A stretch of 64,000 bases of DNA from Synchiropus splendidus (Eukaryota > Chordata > Actinopteri > Syngnathiformes > Callionymidae): assembly GCF_027744825.2 (NCBI RefSeq), contig NC_071334.1:65136937-65200936 (forward strand). The letters run 5' to 3'. The first letter of the stretch is position 1; each line of letters starts with the position of its first letter. Below, in pieces: positions 26,000-39,005 of the stretch. The notes beneath the pieces were generated by a model that worked only from the letters and a program-made list of their open reading frames with translations, was not told the DNA's origin and did no database searches. The translations under genes were made by a program, and so were the position numbers.

Positions 26000-28720
26000 T
26001 TCATATGTCACGAGCTATTGTTTATTGTGAGTAAAGCACACATGCACATAACATGCTATGCATACAAGGTAATATATATATGTTGAAGGCTCCTTTTGGA
26101 AGATCACGTGGGAGGTGGAGAAACTGGCTGCATTCGAACACTCATTCGTCAACATGCAGCGTGGAAGGCAGACATTGGTGTCAATCGTTTGAAGCCTCAG
26201 TTGTGGAATAGCCAAAATAAAGAATAAGCCGAAGCATTATGGAAGGATCAATATGGATACATAGCAACATGTATCTGTAGCAAATGGTTCGCTTACACTC
26301 TTGACTTTGAATCCAAGACCAATAATGTAAACGTTACCATCATTAACATTTTAAAAGCATTTTGTAATTCAACCATTTCAACAGCATTTGTCAGACGTCG
26401 TCTCTCGCACGTCCAACATTGCATTGGTGTCATCACCTGACAAGACAAACAAACACAAGGTGCTAAAAATATTTACTCTTCCATTGGAATGATTGGAAAT
26501 CATTTGGTTTGAGTTTAGCAGAGGAAAAGAAAGTTTGAAAATCCCTGATGACCCAGAAACAAATGCCTGGCTAAATTCATAAATGTATGAACGAAGCATG
26601 ATGAATTGCTGTTATAAAGGCTTTAGCGGGACACTCATTCATCCGCCAGGCTAATAGAGAACTTTTAATGTGAAATCGTGTGCCTGGCCTCCAGCTAGCG
26701 GGGTGGGCATCATGTTCGTGCCAAACGCTGCTGTCGTAGCTTCTCAAGTTAGTGCAGATGAAAATCCATCTCTCACAGGCCCAAGACATTATTTCATGTT
26801 CTTGTTATAGAAATTGGCTGAAAGTCTGTTCAAGCCATTCCAGCGAGACGGGACTGTACTCTTTAAATGAAGACATGTCATGATATCAAGAACAACAATT
26901 CACTGGTTGTCTCAGGAATCCAGCAGATTTTATTTGTGTCTTGGGGCAACATTATTTTTTTATTATTGCTGTTGACTATTATGGAGTTTCAAGCCTCGCC
27001 AATGAGAGCGGTAACACTGGACAAGCCCTGAATTCGCAGTCACACAACATTTAAAGAATGGATTAATGAAGACAAAAAAAAAACCCTGTGTATTTGTGGA
27101 AACACAGAGAGGATGCTTGAAGCATGTGATAAACAAGTGTTTCAGGGAGCATGTGATGCCTATTACCAGCAGATCGACGACATGTCACAAGTGTGTCGCA
27201 GCACTAAATCATCCCTCCACTCTGTGGCCCAATCCAGCGTTGCATCATTTCCCTTGGCCGCTTCATTTCTAAGGAACTGGGTCAAAGAATGCCGTCATGT
27301 GGCTGCAGTTCCATTGACGACCGGTAGAGGGCGGTGTGTACACTACAACTAAGCGTTTCCACACTGCGGATAAAAAGGGGCTGCAACTTGTTTCAGAGCC
27401 CATTTGAAGGTTTTAACGTGTGGAAGGTGAATGTCAGTCCCACTTTGAGACTCCCCAGCGTCATGTGTTTCACCAACAATGAGCGTGCGTGACAATACAA
27501 GCACGATGACTGGGATTTATGCCCTTTTCTTGTTTCAACAGCTTGCAAATCTTTTGCTTCCTCCACCCACATCTTTTCAACTCGACATCGCCTGAGGAGG
27601 AGATTTGTCTCACCACAGAGATCCCTTTCCAACCATCCCTCACTGAAATGATCACATATTCAAGGCACCTGTTTGCTTTAATTCAGAAAGTGGGAATTGC
27701 TGGGTCGGTCAGATGTGTGAAAAGCGCAGAACAAAACAACCAGTGGCAGTTTTCCTCAACTTTTAACACCAGTTTCAAGCAGACATTTATATCATTGAGG
27801 CGTTTTCAGATCATAAAAATGGTAAAACATGACAGTTGACAAACAGTGTACCTGAATAAGAGTATAATTATTGAGCAAAAACATTACATTGAATTAAGTT
27901 CAACTGGATTAAATCATACTGGTGTGTGCAGAGGTCAGTTTTACAGAAAATAACTTGTTGAAACAGATGAAGAGAGCAGTCAAGACTGTCTGCAAGTTGT
28001 CAAATTCATTCAAGTCAATTCATGAAGACATTTTGGATTTAACTCACTAAGATTTTCTCCTTGATCGTGAGCTACTTAACTGTGCACGTGCGACTATGAC
28101 TCCAGTCCACTATGGGCTGGCAAGGCAAGTCCACCTCAGTCCCAGTTTCCCTGCTCTCTGTGGCCAGCTGGGGGCAGTAAATGTAGGGCGCTTTGAAAGC
28201 AATGTATCTGGCTTTGTTGTTCAAACGAAAACACAAAGAATCAGTTGCTAAATCAATAGACAACTTAATTCATCGTATCAGTCAGTTTCCCTGCGTCTTG
28301 TCATGTGGAGCCTGCTTGACTTTCACCTGATATCTCCATTTCTAATGTCCTTCGTCCAACATGTTCAAACCATTTGACCGATAAGATCCTGAACATTTTC
28401 AACTCTAACTCTGCTGCCTATCCTTGTGTCAGAGCTGCTGTCTCTTCGCCATACATCCCCTTGCTCTGTGTCTGTTTTGCTAGATGACTGACCCCAAATA
28501 CCAGCGCACGTCTGTTTAATATTTCTACCAGGAAACTATTCTCCAGTCACTGGTGGTGACATCTACATTTAGCCAGGCCTTGTAACCTGTGTGCCTCACC
28601 TTCATGGTGTGACTTTTCAACTTAGTTGCTTGACATCTGAGAATCCTCTTGGTTGTTACATACTGTAAATAAGTATTTGTCAACAGTACATTTTTGTCTG
28701 GTCGGTAAATAAACACTTCA
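26000..28720. other. Intergenic stretch, nothing recognised
   Basis: About 2.7 kb. Open frames near 27.07-27.35 kb and 27.5-27.8 kb overlap on both strands and show no known motif. A fragment cacactgcggataaaaagg near 27360 resembles the end of the repeat at 36.0/38.8 kb but is very short. Confidence 0.4.
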
Positions 28721-29124
28721 TCGCCTCAAATGGAATGTTGTGTGGTACCTCCCGAGTCTTCACTCTCTGAAGACCTGCCCTCACCTCCCCCTTGCCAATT
28801 CCATGAACCACCTGAGTCACAACCTCGTCTGCCTGGTAATCCAGAAAACATCCCTCTCTGCTCCCTTGATATTCAGTCTGTCACACAACTTGCTGTAGAT
28901 TTGTCCACTGCCTTAGTCTACGTCCAGTGTTTTCCTTCCTCTTCCCAGACAATACACAATTATATTTCCCACTCCTCTGTGAATTTGTCCCATGCATTCA
29001 GAGCCAGTCTTAACTTCTCCCTGAGTTCTTAAACATCCTTGAGGTCTGGCTTCACATTCTTCCTCTTAGTGGTCACCAACCTAAACCTTGCCTCGTCCTG
29101 GCAACACTCCCAGTACACTTTAGA

Positions 29125-29395
29125 GTCGACTTTAAGATTTTATTGGAAAACTTTTAAAGCCCGTCTTGGCCTGGCCTCCAACTACACTGTTGAACTGCAT
29201 ACCCCCTAAGAGCCAGCCAAGACCCTCAGATCCTCAGGTGGGTCTCTGCTAGTTGTCCTTACGTCTGGACTTAAATCTGAAGGTGACAGAGCCTTTACTG
29301 TCAGGGCTCCTCAACTCCGGAACAGTCTGCCAGAGGAGATCCCAAACCCGTGTGCTGCCACCTTTAAATCTCTGCTAAAATCTTGTCTTGCATTT
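29125..29395 (+). pseudogene. Relic of a LINE C-terminal tail
   Basis: Frames on the + strand give TLRSSGGSLLVVLTSGLKSE, GDRAFTVRAPQLRNSLPEE and TFKSLLKSCL, the pattern typical of the extreme C-terminus of L2-type LINE polyproteins in fish. Upstream, tttaagattttattgg fits the same family. Stops interrupt the frame. The 300 nt before it (28730-29032, open for 100 codons) has no recognised motif and may be part of the same insertion. Confidence 0.6.
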
Positions 29396-29399
29396 ACCG

Positions 29400-31520
29400 T
29401 ATGTAATATCCACCTAACAATTTCTCAATTCTTACTCACAGAGGGTCTAGTCGTCCACCAAACAAACATTTTGAGCAAACATTCTGCACTCTTCTGCCAC
29501 CTGTGAGCCCCTCCCTTCATTCTTGTATGCACAATGACTCTCCCTTCCTCTATCAGTCCACAGATCTGTCACTTGGCATTTCTGTCCTTGAAACCGTACC
29601 AGCCCAGCTCATTCCCCCTATTCCCTTCATCCGCGTGGCCAGTGAAGTCTGCCCTGCTACTGGTCTGCCCCTTTTTAGGTATTCAGTGTGGCTCGACTTC
29701 AAGCTCCAAGGCCATTTCTCTGTCCATCCAATTACAAAGTCATGGCCCGTACCACGCATTCAAAGTGCCGATGCCCAACAATACAAACTCACATAACAAG
29801 TGCCTTGATGTCCAACAACAGAAGAACCAATGAGTCAAAGCAATAATGTAAATGTAATTAGATAGTATTGTACAATTAAATTACATGATAAAACACTGAA
29901 CAAGCAACCATGCAATGTTGAGTGCTGTATTTAAAGTCAGGTATGCATACACTATAGCACTAAATAACTGATAACACTGGCTTCCTCTGCTGGCCAACAC
30001 ACCCACTCAAATTGAACACAACAGCCAAACAAGTGATGAACACGTTTATGCATCAGAAAATGTCCTTAGCTGCACTTATGTCTGAAAATAGCAGGCTGCT
30101 GCCTCTATAACTGTCTCTTTACGTCTCAACCCGCTAACATATTTACCTTGTTGCCTGCTGGGCTGGTGCCATCGTCTCTGTATTAAATGAAACATTCCCT
30201 TCCTGATCGCAAACGGGATTCTCTTCCTCCTGGGACCATCCAAACAAATATGCTGCGATAAACCCTTCTGATAAAACTAATCATATACCTGTGTTTTATT
30301 GAATCTGCGCTCCCATGAATCAAACATGAGCCGAGAGTTGCGGATCTATCAGACAGCCCAATGGGAACTTGTTAAAAGATTTAAAATGTACACATTCCAA
30401 TTACAGCGCCCTGAAAGACCCAGGTATTGGTGTTTCTCTCAGTAGCCAGAAGTGGGTATTTACCTCCTGCCCACTTGGATGTGGAAAGGTGATGGGAGAA
30501 TTTCTCAGTCAAACCCTGATTCCCATTTACAGGCGATGGGTGAAGTAAAAACAGGAAGTGTCAAGTGGGAACTTCTCATGATAGAAGTTGCTTGCCAGTG
30601 GTACCAGACTAAGGTCCTGGGAAGCCCCAAAATCGTCATGGCACACAAGGGCTGATATTATTTTTACCATGAAAATATAGCATGACTAAGCTGGACATGA
30701 TTTTTTTTTTACGCTATTTAATTTTCATTTTGAAAATTTCCAAGCAGAAGAAGACGAGTGTTACATTTTTTATAAAGCCTGCCCTCCAGTGAAAAGTATG
30801 TTTTTCTGCTTGTTTGAGCAGTTTAATGTTTGAGTCTGTCTGCATGGAAGCCGCTCGTGTCCCATTTTTCCTTATTGAAAGCCAACCAGTGAGAAAAATG
30901 GATGTATGAAATTTTTAAGGCGCTCTCCGAGCTAAGTGCCACTAAAATGTTCTCTTTCACATCAAGCTCATTGTCCACAGAGCGTCAATAGTTGACAGCC
31001 AACTCAATGAAGAAGCAAAACTGTTTACAGCAGCGCTGGCTTGAATGGCATTATTCAATTTAAATATTGCCAGCGAACAAAACCATGTATATCTGAAGGA
31101 CAAACCAAGCATCCGAAAGGTGGAGAAAATACATTGAAAACGGAAGTGAGTTAACGTAACTTGGTTGTTGGCAGATGGTCCCAGTATTTCAAAAACAGCC
31201 AGTCCATATGGATTTTGTTGCATTTTTCATTTTCAGAGGACACATTTGACCCTGAGGCAGATGGGCGACAGTTGAAGAAGACCACGCCACCGGGTGGCAA
31301 TCTTGGCAGTAAAGAATAGGAGACAATTGGACAACAGAAGATTGAGGGGAAAAAAAGAACAAATCATAAAAACATTTCCTTGTGTGATGATTCTCGATTT
31401 CTGCGGTGGCATTCCAATGCTGGAGTCCGAATTCAACAAAACAAAATAAACACACTCCGTTGTTGATGCAGAAGTCAGCATTGCACTTTGACACGTTATG
31501 CTTTCAATTGAAGCGCCACC
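29400..31520. other. Intergenic stretch, nothing recognised
   Basis: About 2.1 kb. I see no gene, and no repeat that can be tied to another copy in the window. Confidence 0.4.
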
Positions 31521-31527
31521 TCCCTTC

Positions 31528-32018
31528 ACCTTCACCTTCTTCTGCCGCTTATCCGGAGTCGGGTTGCGGAGGCAGCATTTGGAGCAAGTAAGCCCAAACT
31601 TCCAAACCTCCTCCATTTCTTCCCGGGGGATCCTGAGGTGTTCCCAGGCCAGACTGGAGACATAATCTCTACAGTGAGTCCTGGGTCTTCCCCGGGGTCT
31701 CCTCCCAGTAGGACATGCCCGGAACACCTCCCCAGGGAGGCGTCCAGGTGGCATCCGGATCAGATGCCCGAGCCACCTCAGCTGCTTCCTCTCAATGTGG
31801 AGGAGCAGCGGCTCCACCCTGAGCTCCTCCCGGATGACCGAACTCCTCACCCTGTCTCTAAGGGTGCGCCCAGCCACCCTGCGGAGGAAACTCATCTCAG
31901 CCGCTTCTATCCGCGATCTCATCCTTTCGGTCACTACCCAAAGCTCATGACCATAGGTGAGGGTGGGAACGTAGATCGATCGGTAAATCGAGAGCTTCGT
32001 CTTGTGACTCAGCTCCCT
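31528..32018 (-). pseudogene. 5'-truncated LINE with RTE/Rex3-like reverse transcriptase tail, copy 1
   Basis: The reverse strand encodes ELSHKTKLSIYRSIYVPTLT, then YGHELWVVTERMRSRIEAAE, MSFLRRVAGRTLRDRVRSSV, QLRWLGHLIRMPPGRLPGE and TGRRPRGRPRTHCRDYV. This is the C-terminal region after the reverse transcriptase of a fish non-LTR element. The 3' end is a short ggtgaa repeat (31525-31540 on the + strand). Similarity to the 46.5 kb copy stops near 32018, where it is truncated. Confidence 0.85.
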
Positions 32019-32502
32019 CTCTCGTTGTGCGTTGCATGCTGTGTTATAAAACAAAGGCAGGGGAAGGCACTCCTATTGCTTTGTACAATGAACAATGTAA
32101 CAGAGATTATATGTCCGTAAATTAGGAATTACGCTGTTGCACATTCATTGCGTTCCAGCCAGTTTACGTTCATCATTCCAGAGTAACATCTTATGACAGC
32201 GACTATGAATAAAGTTGCCAGGTATGAAAACACAGAGGATTAACTGAAAAGTTGCTTGCTGTGAAGGTTGATGTGCTTGGAGGGTTCGACACAGTTGAAA
32301 AAGTTCTTTTTTTGTTTTGTTGATGACTTTTTTTATAGCATGTCTGCAGATGTCTGGTGCTTTGGGTGAGACACTTCAAAGAGCGATGAGAACTACTGGC
32401 ACAGGGAGTGAGACAGAGGGAATCAAGCTACACTACTCCAATCAGCCCAGTGGATGGAAAGAAACAGCAATATTCCTCTTTACAGAGCCGATCTGCTTCC
32501 GG

Positions 32503-32526
32503 TATATATATATATATATATATATA
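32503..32526. repeat. (TA)n microsatellite abutting Tigger-like copy 2
   Basis: 24 nt of TA directly followed by the CAGTGGTACC end of the transposon. The insertion target of this family is TA. Confidence 0.95.
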
Positions 32527-33195
32527 CAGTGGTACCTTGGTTCTCGACCACAATCCGTTCCAGATGGCCGTTCGAAGTCTGAATCGATTTTTCCCGTTAA
32601 AATGAATGGGAAAAGAAATAATGCGTTCCAAGCCTTAAAATAGTCTTTTGTAGGAGTGAATGTAGAGTGTCTGCTGCAGGTGCACTGTTCCTCTATGTGT
32701 GTGGCCGCTGCATGTGGGAGGGGTTGCCGAGTGAGTGACGTCTCTCCAGAAGTGAAGAGGTGCCCGGTGCGTGTCCAGCTCTGAATGTGCGCTTCTGTGC
32801 AGTTTGGCTGTGACAAAGTCATAAACCAAGTCACGCTCTGTCCCAGACTCGCCTCATCCCTGTCCCAGCTCCAGCCCACAACAGGACATCAAACCCTGGA
32901 GTGAGCGCTCCAGCACCTCCCCTGTGACACTCTACCACGGTCCAGTGTGGAGACAGGAAAGGTTTTACACCTCAATATGAAGAAAAAACAGTCAGTAAAT
33001 GTAGCTAACGGGACAGGTCTGCATACAGAGGCTGCGTTATACACAATAACAAAGCGCGTCGTGGGTCAGCTGATCGGTCTGCGCACGTTATGTTTTTTGC
33101 GGCTTATTTTCCGTTCGAAGTTTGGATTTTCATTCGAAATCTGAAGCAAAGAAATCTAGGAATTTTTGTTCTAATTCCGAAACGTTTGAAAATAA
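32527..33195 (+). mobile_element. Non-autonomous pogo/Tigger-like transposon, copy 2, right end lost
   Basis: Begins CAGTGGTACCTTGGTTCTCG. The interior is very close to the 59.1 kb copy, including acctcccctgtgacactcta and ctgcatacagaggctgcgtt. The terminal CCACTG is missing: sequence decays after aattccgaaacgtttgaaaa and runs into A-rich and (TA)n/(CA)n repeats. A long reverse-strand frame (32442-32879) recurs in other copies but has no transposase motif. Confidence 0.8.
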
Positions 33196-33221
33196 AAAAA
33201 AAGTAAATAAATAAAAAAAAA

Positions 33222-35348
<2,127 letters not shown>

Positions 35349-35538
35349 AGGTTTTACATCACAATGTAAAGAAAAAACGGGACACGTCTGCATACAGAGG
35401 CTGCGTTAGACACAATAACAAACCGCGTCGTGGGTCAGCTGATCGGTCCGTGCACGTAATGTTTTTTCCGGCTTTTTTCGGGGGCGTTTGAGTTCTGGAT
35501 TTTCATTCGAAATCCGAAGCAAAAAAATCTAGAAATTT
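35349..35538 (+). mobile_element. Pogo/Tigger-like transposon fragment, copy 3
   Basis: From gttttacatcacaatgtaaa through ctgcatacagaggctgcgtt to gaaatccgaagcaaaaaaat it matches the right half of copies 2 and 4. Neither terminal repeat is present. Confidence 0.75.
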
Positions 35539-35934
35539 ACAAAAACTGTTTAAAACGAAGTGTGAGTGAAACTGTTACACCGATATAACCATAATTTATC
35601 GTGACGTTGAAAATAAAAATCGATATCACTTGCACTTGACTATAGCTGCGGACCTGTGTGCATGAGGACGGCGAAGAGGACAGACATAAAAGTTATTGAA
35701 GATTACCCGACTATCCATTGTTCATTTTTTATGTCTGGCTCTGTACTGTTAAAAATCTTTTTGATCGTCTGTAATCTCTCTCACTTTGCGTGTTGATCGT
35801 TGATAAATGAAGAAGTTCCATATGACGCAGCTTGTTTGCGCTATGTCCTTGTAAAATAAACATGATAATACTCTTAAGTATTTACTTTTGGCTGAGAAAA
35901 AACACATGGCGGAGGTCCATCACCTGGTAATATC

Positions 35935-36183
35935 TGAGGTCGCAGTGTTAAGAAGTGACAGAGAAATAATGTGGTCAAGCCAACAGTCGTGAATCGGTTA
36001 GGGCTTGTGTCACCTGGCTGGTGACGACTTCCTTGAGACGTGTTTCGTCATGGGTCACAAACCAGCTGTTTTGCGCAGAAAAAAAAGACATCACCTGAGG
36101 CGCAGAGGTGCAAGGCTGCACAGCAGGGGGCGAATCGGACTCAGGCCACTCAAGACATAATCCGCAGTGTGAAAAGCCCCTAA
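35935..36183 (-). mobile_element. Dispersed 250-nt repeat, copy 1 (inverted relative to 38.8 kb)
   Basis: Its reverse complement begins ggggcttttcacactgcgga and continues through ctctgcgcaaaa-like sequence and gaggaagtcgtcaccagcc. The same order occurs on the + strand at 38776-39000. The end motif resembles those of cut-and-paste elements, but I cannot assign a superfamily. Confidence 0.65.
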
Positions 36184-37221
36184 GTCTCCAGTCCTTTGTC
36201 TTTGTCCATGGCGACTCCTGCAGCTGAAAAGAAGAAGGATGACGACAGAACCGCTACACACTCCATGTTACTGTAATTATCAACAGTTGAAAAAAAGGAA
36301 GAGAAAGAAACTTGCTGGATGGAAGGAAGAGAGGGGCACTTTTGAATGCGCTGCATATTAAGAGCTTTGACAGGACCAAAGGGAGAGGCTCGCCAGCCGT
36401 GTGGTTTCCAAATGAAAAGGCAACGGACCGGAAATGAAAGAGGGCAAAGATAAGACCGAGACAAACAATAAGGAGCTGTCTTGTAAACACACCCAGATGC
36501 CTATAAGCAGATAAAAAAAGAACAAGCTGATGAAGCGGTATTGTTCTGTGCCTTGACAGAGGTGTGTGCCTATCTCATTATCTTTTGGGATGAGTTGAAG
36601 AAGCTTGTCGAGCTGACATCCACACAATTTGTTTGTGTAACCAAACAGCTTTTCGCGGTTTTCCAGATGGACCAAATAAACAAAGCAACCCTGACACTTC
36701 ATTTAACGCTACGATAAAATAATGCTAATGCATGTATATGATTTCAAATTACCACTCCTTTATTCATGCGTTTAAGTTTAAAGGCCTTGGTAACAGTTCA
36801 TTATATTCAGATGGCCTTTTGCATTATGCATATTTTACAATAAAGAACAAAAGAACGGTATCAAAATATCCTTTCAAACTATGAAATTCATTAATGAACC
36901 CACGGAGGGACTCGCAGGGCAGTGGACACGGAACATCCTAAAGAATGATCCAACATTCATGAGAAAAGTTGCTGGGAATCTTTGCAACAAAGGAAAAGAC
37001 CAAGTGGCGCAAGTGCAGAACTGTTACATATCATGATAATTCTTCATACATACATCATGAAAAGGCATTTAAATATGCAGTGCGAAGGCTATACCGTCAA
37101 TTAGATGTGTGTCCTAGAGCTGCATTTGAAACAAGTTCAAGGATACATGCAAACTTGTACTTGGGATGATGCAAGTCACAGATGCGTAGATCGTAACTCA
37201 TTGACTCTAAAACTATCTAGT
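36184..37221. other. Intergenic stretch, nothing recognised
   Basis: About 1 kb. Reverse-strand open frames at 36.2-36.7 kb overlap one another and have no recognised domain. Confidence 0.4.
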
Positions 37222-37850
37222 TTCTTCTTCTTCTTTTCCTTTCAGCTTCTCCCTTCAGGGGTCGCACAGTGGATCATCCTCCTCCATCTCACCCGGTCCT
37301 CTGCTGATCTTCTCTCAAACCTACAAACCTCATGTCCTCCTTCACCACATCCTTAAATCTCCTCTTTCTCCACCTTCTTCCTGGCACTTCCAACCTTCTT
37401 CCTACCAATGTACTGGCTCTCTCTCCTCTGTACATGTCCAAACCATCTCCATCTAGCCTCTCTGACTTTGTCTCCTAAACACCTGACCACATGTGCTGTC
37501 CCTCTGACCTACTGCTTCCTGATCTTATCCATCCTGCTCACTCCCAGAGAGACGCTCAGCATCTTCATCTCTGCTACCTCCAGCTCTGCCTCCTGTCTTT
37601 TCCTCAGTGCCATTGTTTCCAAACCATCCAACATTGCTGGCCTCACCACCCTTTTGGACACTTTCCCTTTCATCCTTGCCGACACCCTTTTGTCACACAT
37701 CACACCTGACTCTATTCTCCAATATTCCATCCTGCCTGCACCCGCTTCTTCACCTCTTTCTCACACTCTCCCTTGCCCTGGACAGTTGAGCCTAAGTACT
37801 TAAACTCCCCCACCTTTTTTATCTCTACATCCTGTAACTTCACCTGTCCA
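37222..37850 (-). pseudogene. 3' end of a LINE reverse transcriptase gene, second family
   Basis: The reverse strand reads VMCDKRVSARMKGKVSKRVV, then RPAMLDGLETMALRKRQEAE, LEVAEMKMLSVSLGVSRMDK and IRKQ, followed by a stop. The downstream tail (tcacccggtcctctgctgat on the + strand) matches 7.1 kb and the reverse of 54.0 kb. This is the C-terminal region that follows the palm domain in RTE/BovB-like elements. Stops and frameshifts make it a relic. Confidence 0.75.
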
Positions 37851-38775
37851 CTTTGTCCCTCTCATTCACATCTATCTGGTTTGTATTTGTATATTTGGCC
37901 AGTATATTTTAATGGATATTGTTTGAGCTTTTCAGATACCGGGACAACTCATGGAGAAATTTGCTTTTGAAGTTAGAGAGGCACCAGAAGAGGAGGGGCA
38001 GTGGACATGTTGGAAGCAGTGTTAGTAACAAAGGTTACAAGTAAAAGAGACAACCAGTGGGCTACATGGATGCAGTAAAAGAGGACTGGAGAGGATAATG
38101 AAGATAGGTGGGACATTTAAGGCGGAGGTTGCTGAATTACTGATGGACAAAGATGAAGAAGGAGTACCTGGATATCGGCCAACTCCTTTAAATAACATGC
38201 GCTGAAGTTTTGTGTCCTCACATGAATGATTAGCAAAGAAGTGGAAGACACTCTTATATGTTCAAGGATGTGGTAAAGAATGATATGAAGAGCATATGTC
38301 TGTCTGGGAAAGATGAAGGACAATGGCGCAAACTGAGGACACTGAGGAAACTTACAGGCCTTGGCAATCGGAGACCAGACGTACTGGAAGAAGAGTATTG
38401 GCCTTTAAAAAATACTTTATTTACAGAAGGTTTTCAACATTTTCTAGGTGAAGTGCAGCTGGTCCCTGCCAAAGTAAGTCAGTAACTGGCACTTCTTTTT
38501 TTTCTTCTTTCGAGGCATATGTGACTCATCCTATAAAAAAACAAGGACAGAGAACAAACGGTTAAAAACAATGGTTAAAACATTAAAAATTCCAGCCAAC
38601 CTCCCACACTCATGTTCTCAGGTTAGCTGCAGAATTGACACTCATTTAAAACCCAAAGTTAAAATGTATTTAAAAGCAGTTGCTGGCGATTTCTTTGCGT
38701 AAAATCCTCCACTTTAAGTAATTGGTCTGTTTTCTTAATGGTGCTTTATACAGTGACCTCCATTGTGGGTTTCAG
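37851..38775. other. Intergenic stretch, possible LINE debris
   Basis: A + strand frame at 38258-38485 reads VVKNDMKSICLSGKDEGQWRK, which weakly resembles a retroelement C-terminus. Otherwise nothing recognised. Confidence 0.25.
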
Positions 38776-39005
38776 TTTATGAGGGGCTTTTCACACTGCG
38801 GATTCTGTCTCGGGTGGAGTCCGATTTGCCCCTGCGGCCTCGCACCTCTGTGCCTCAGGCTGTGCTCTGCGCAAAATAACTGGTTTGTGACCTACAAGGA
38901 ATCATGACTCGAGGAAGTCGTCATCAGCCGGGCGACACTAAAACCTATTTTCGACCAATGGCTTGACCACCTTAGACCTCTGTCACTTCTTATCACTACA
39001 AGCCA
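38776..39005 (+). mobile_element. Dispersed 250-nt repeat, copy 2
   Basis: Starts gaggggcttttcacactgcg and ends in ttagacctctgtcacttctt; it matches the reverse complement of 35935-36183. It has no coding capacity. Confidence 0.65.

Noticed and set aside
31638..32120. 160-codon + strand ORF, with similar ones at 46430-46948 and 46738-47292
   Set aside because: Antisense frames of the LINE reverse transcriptase fragments.
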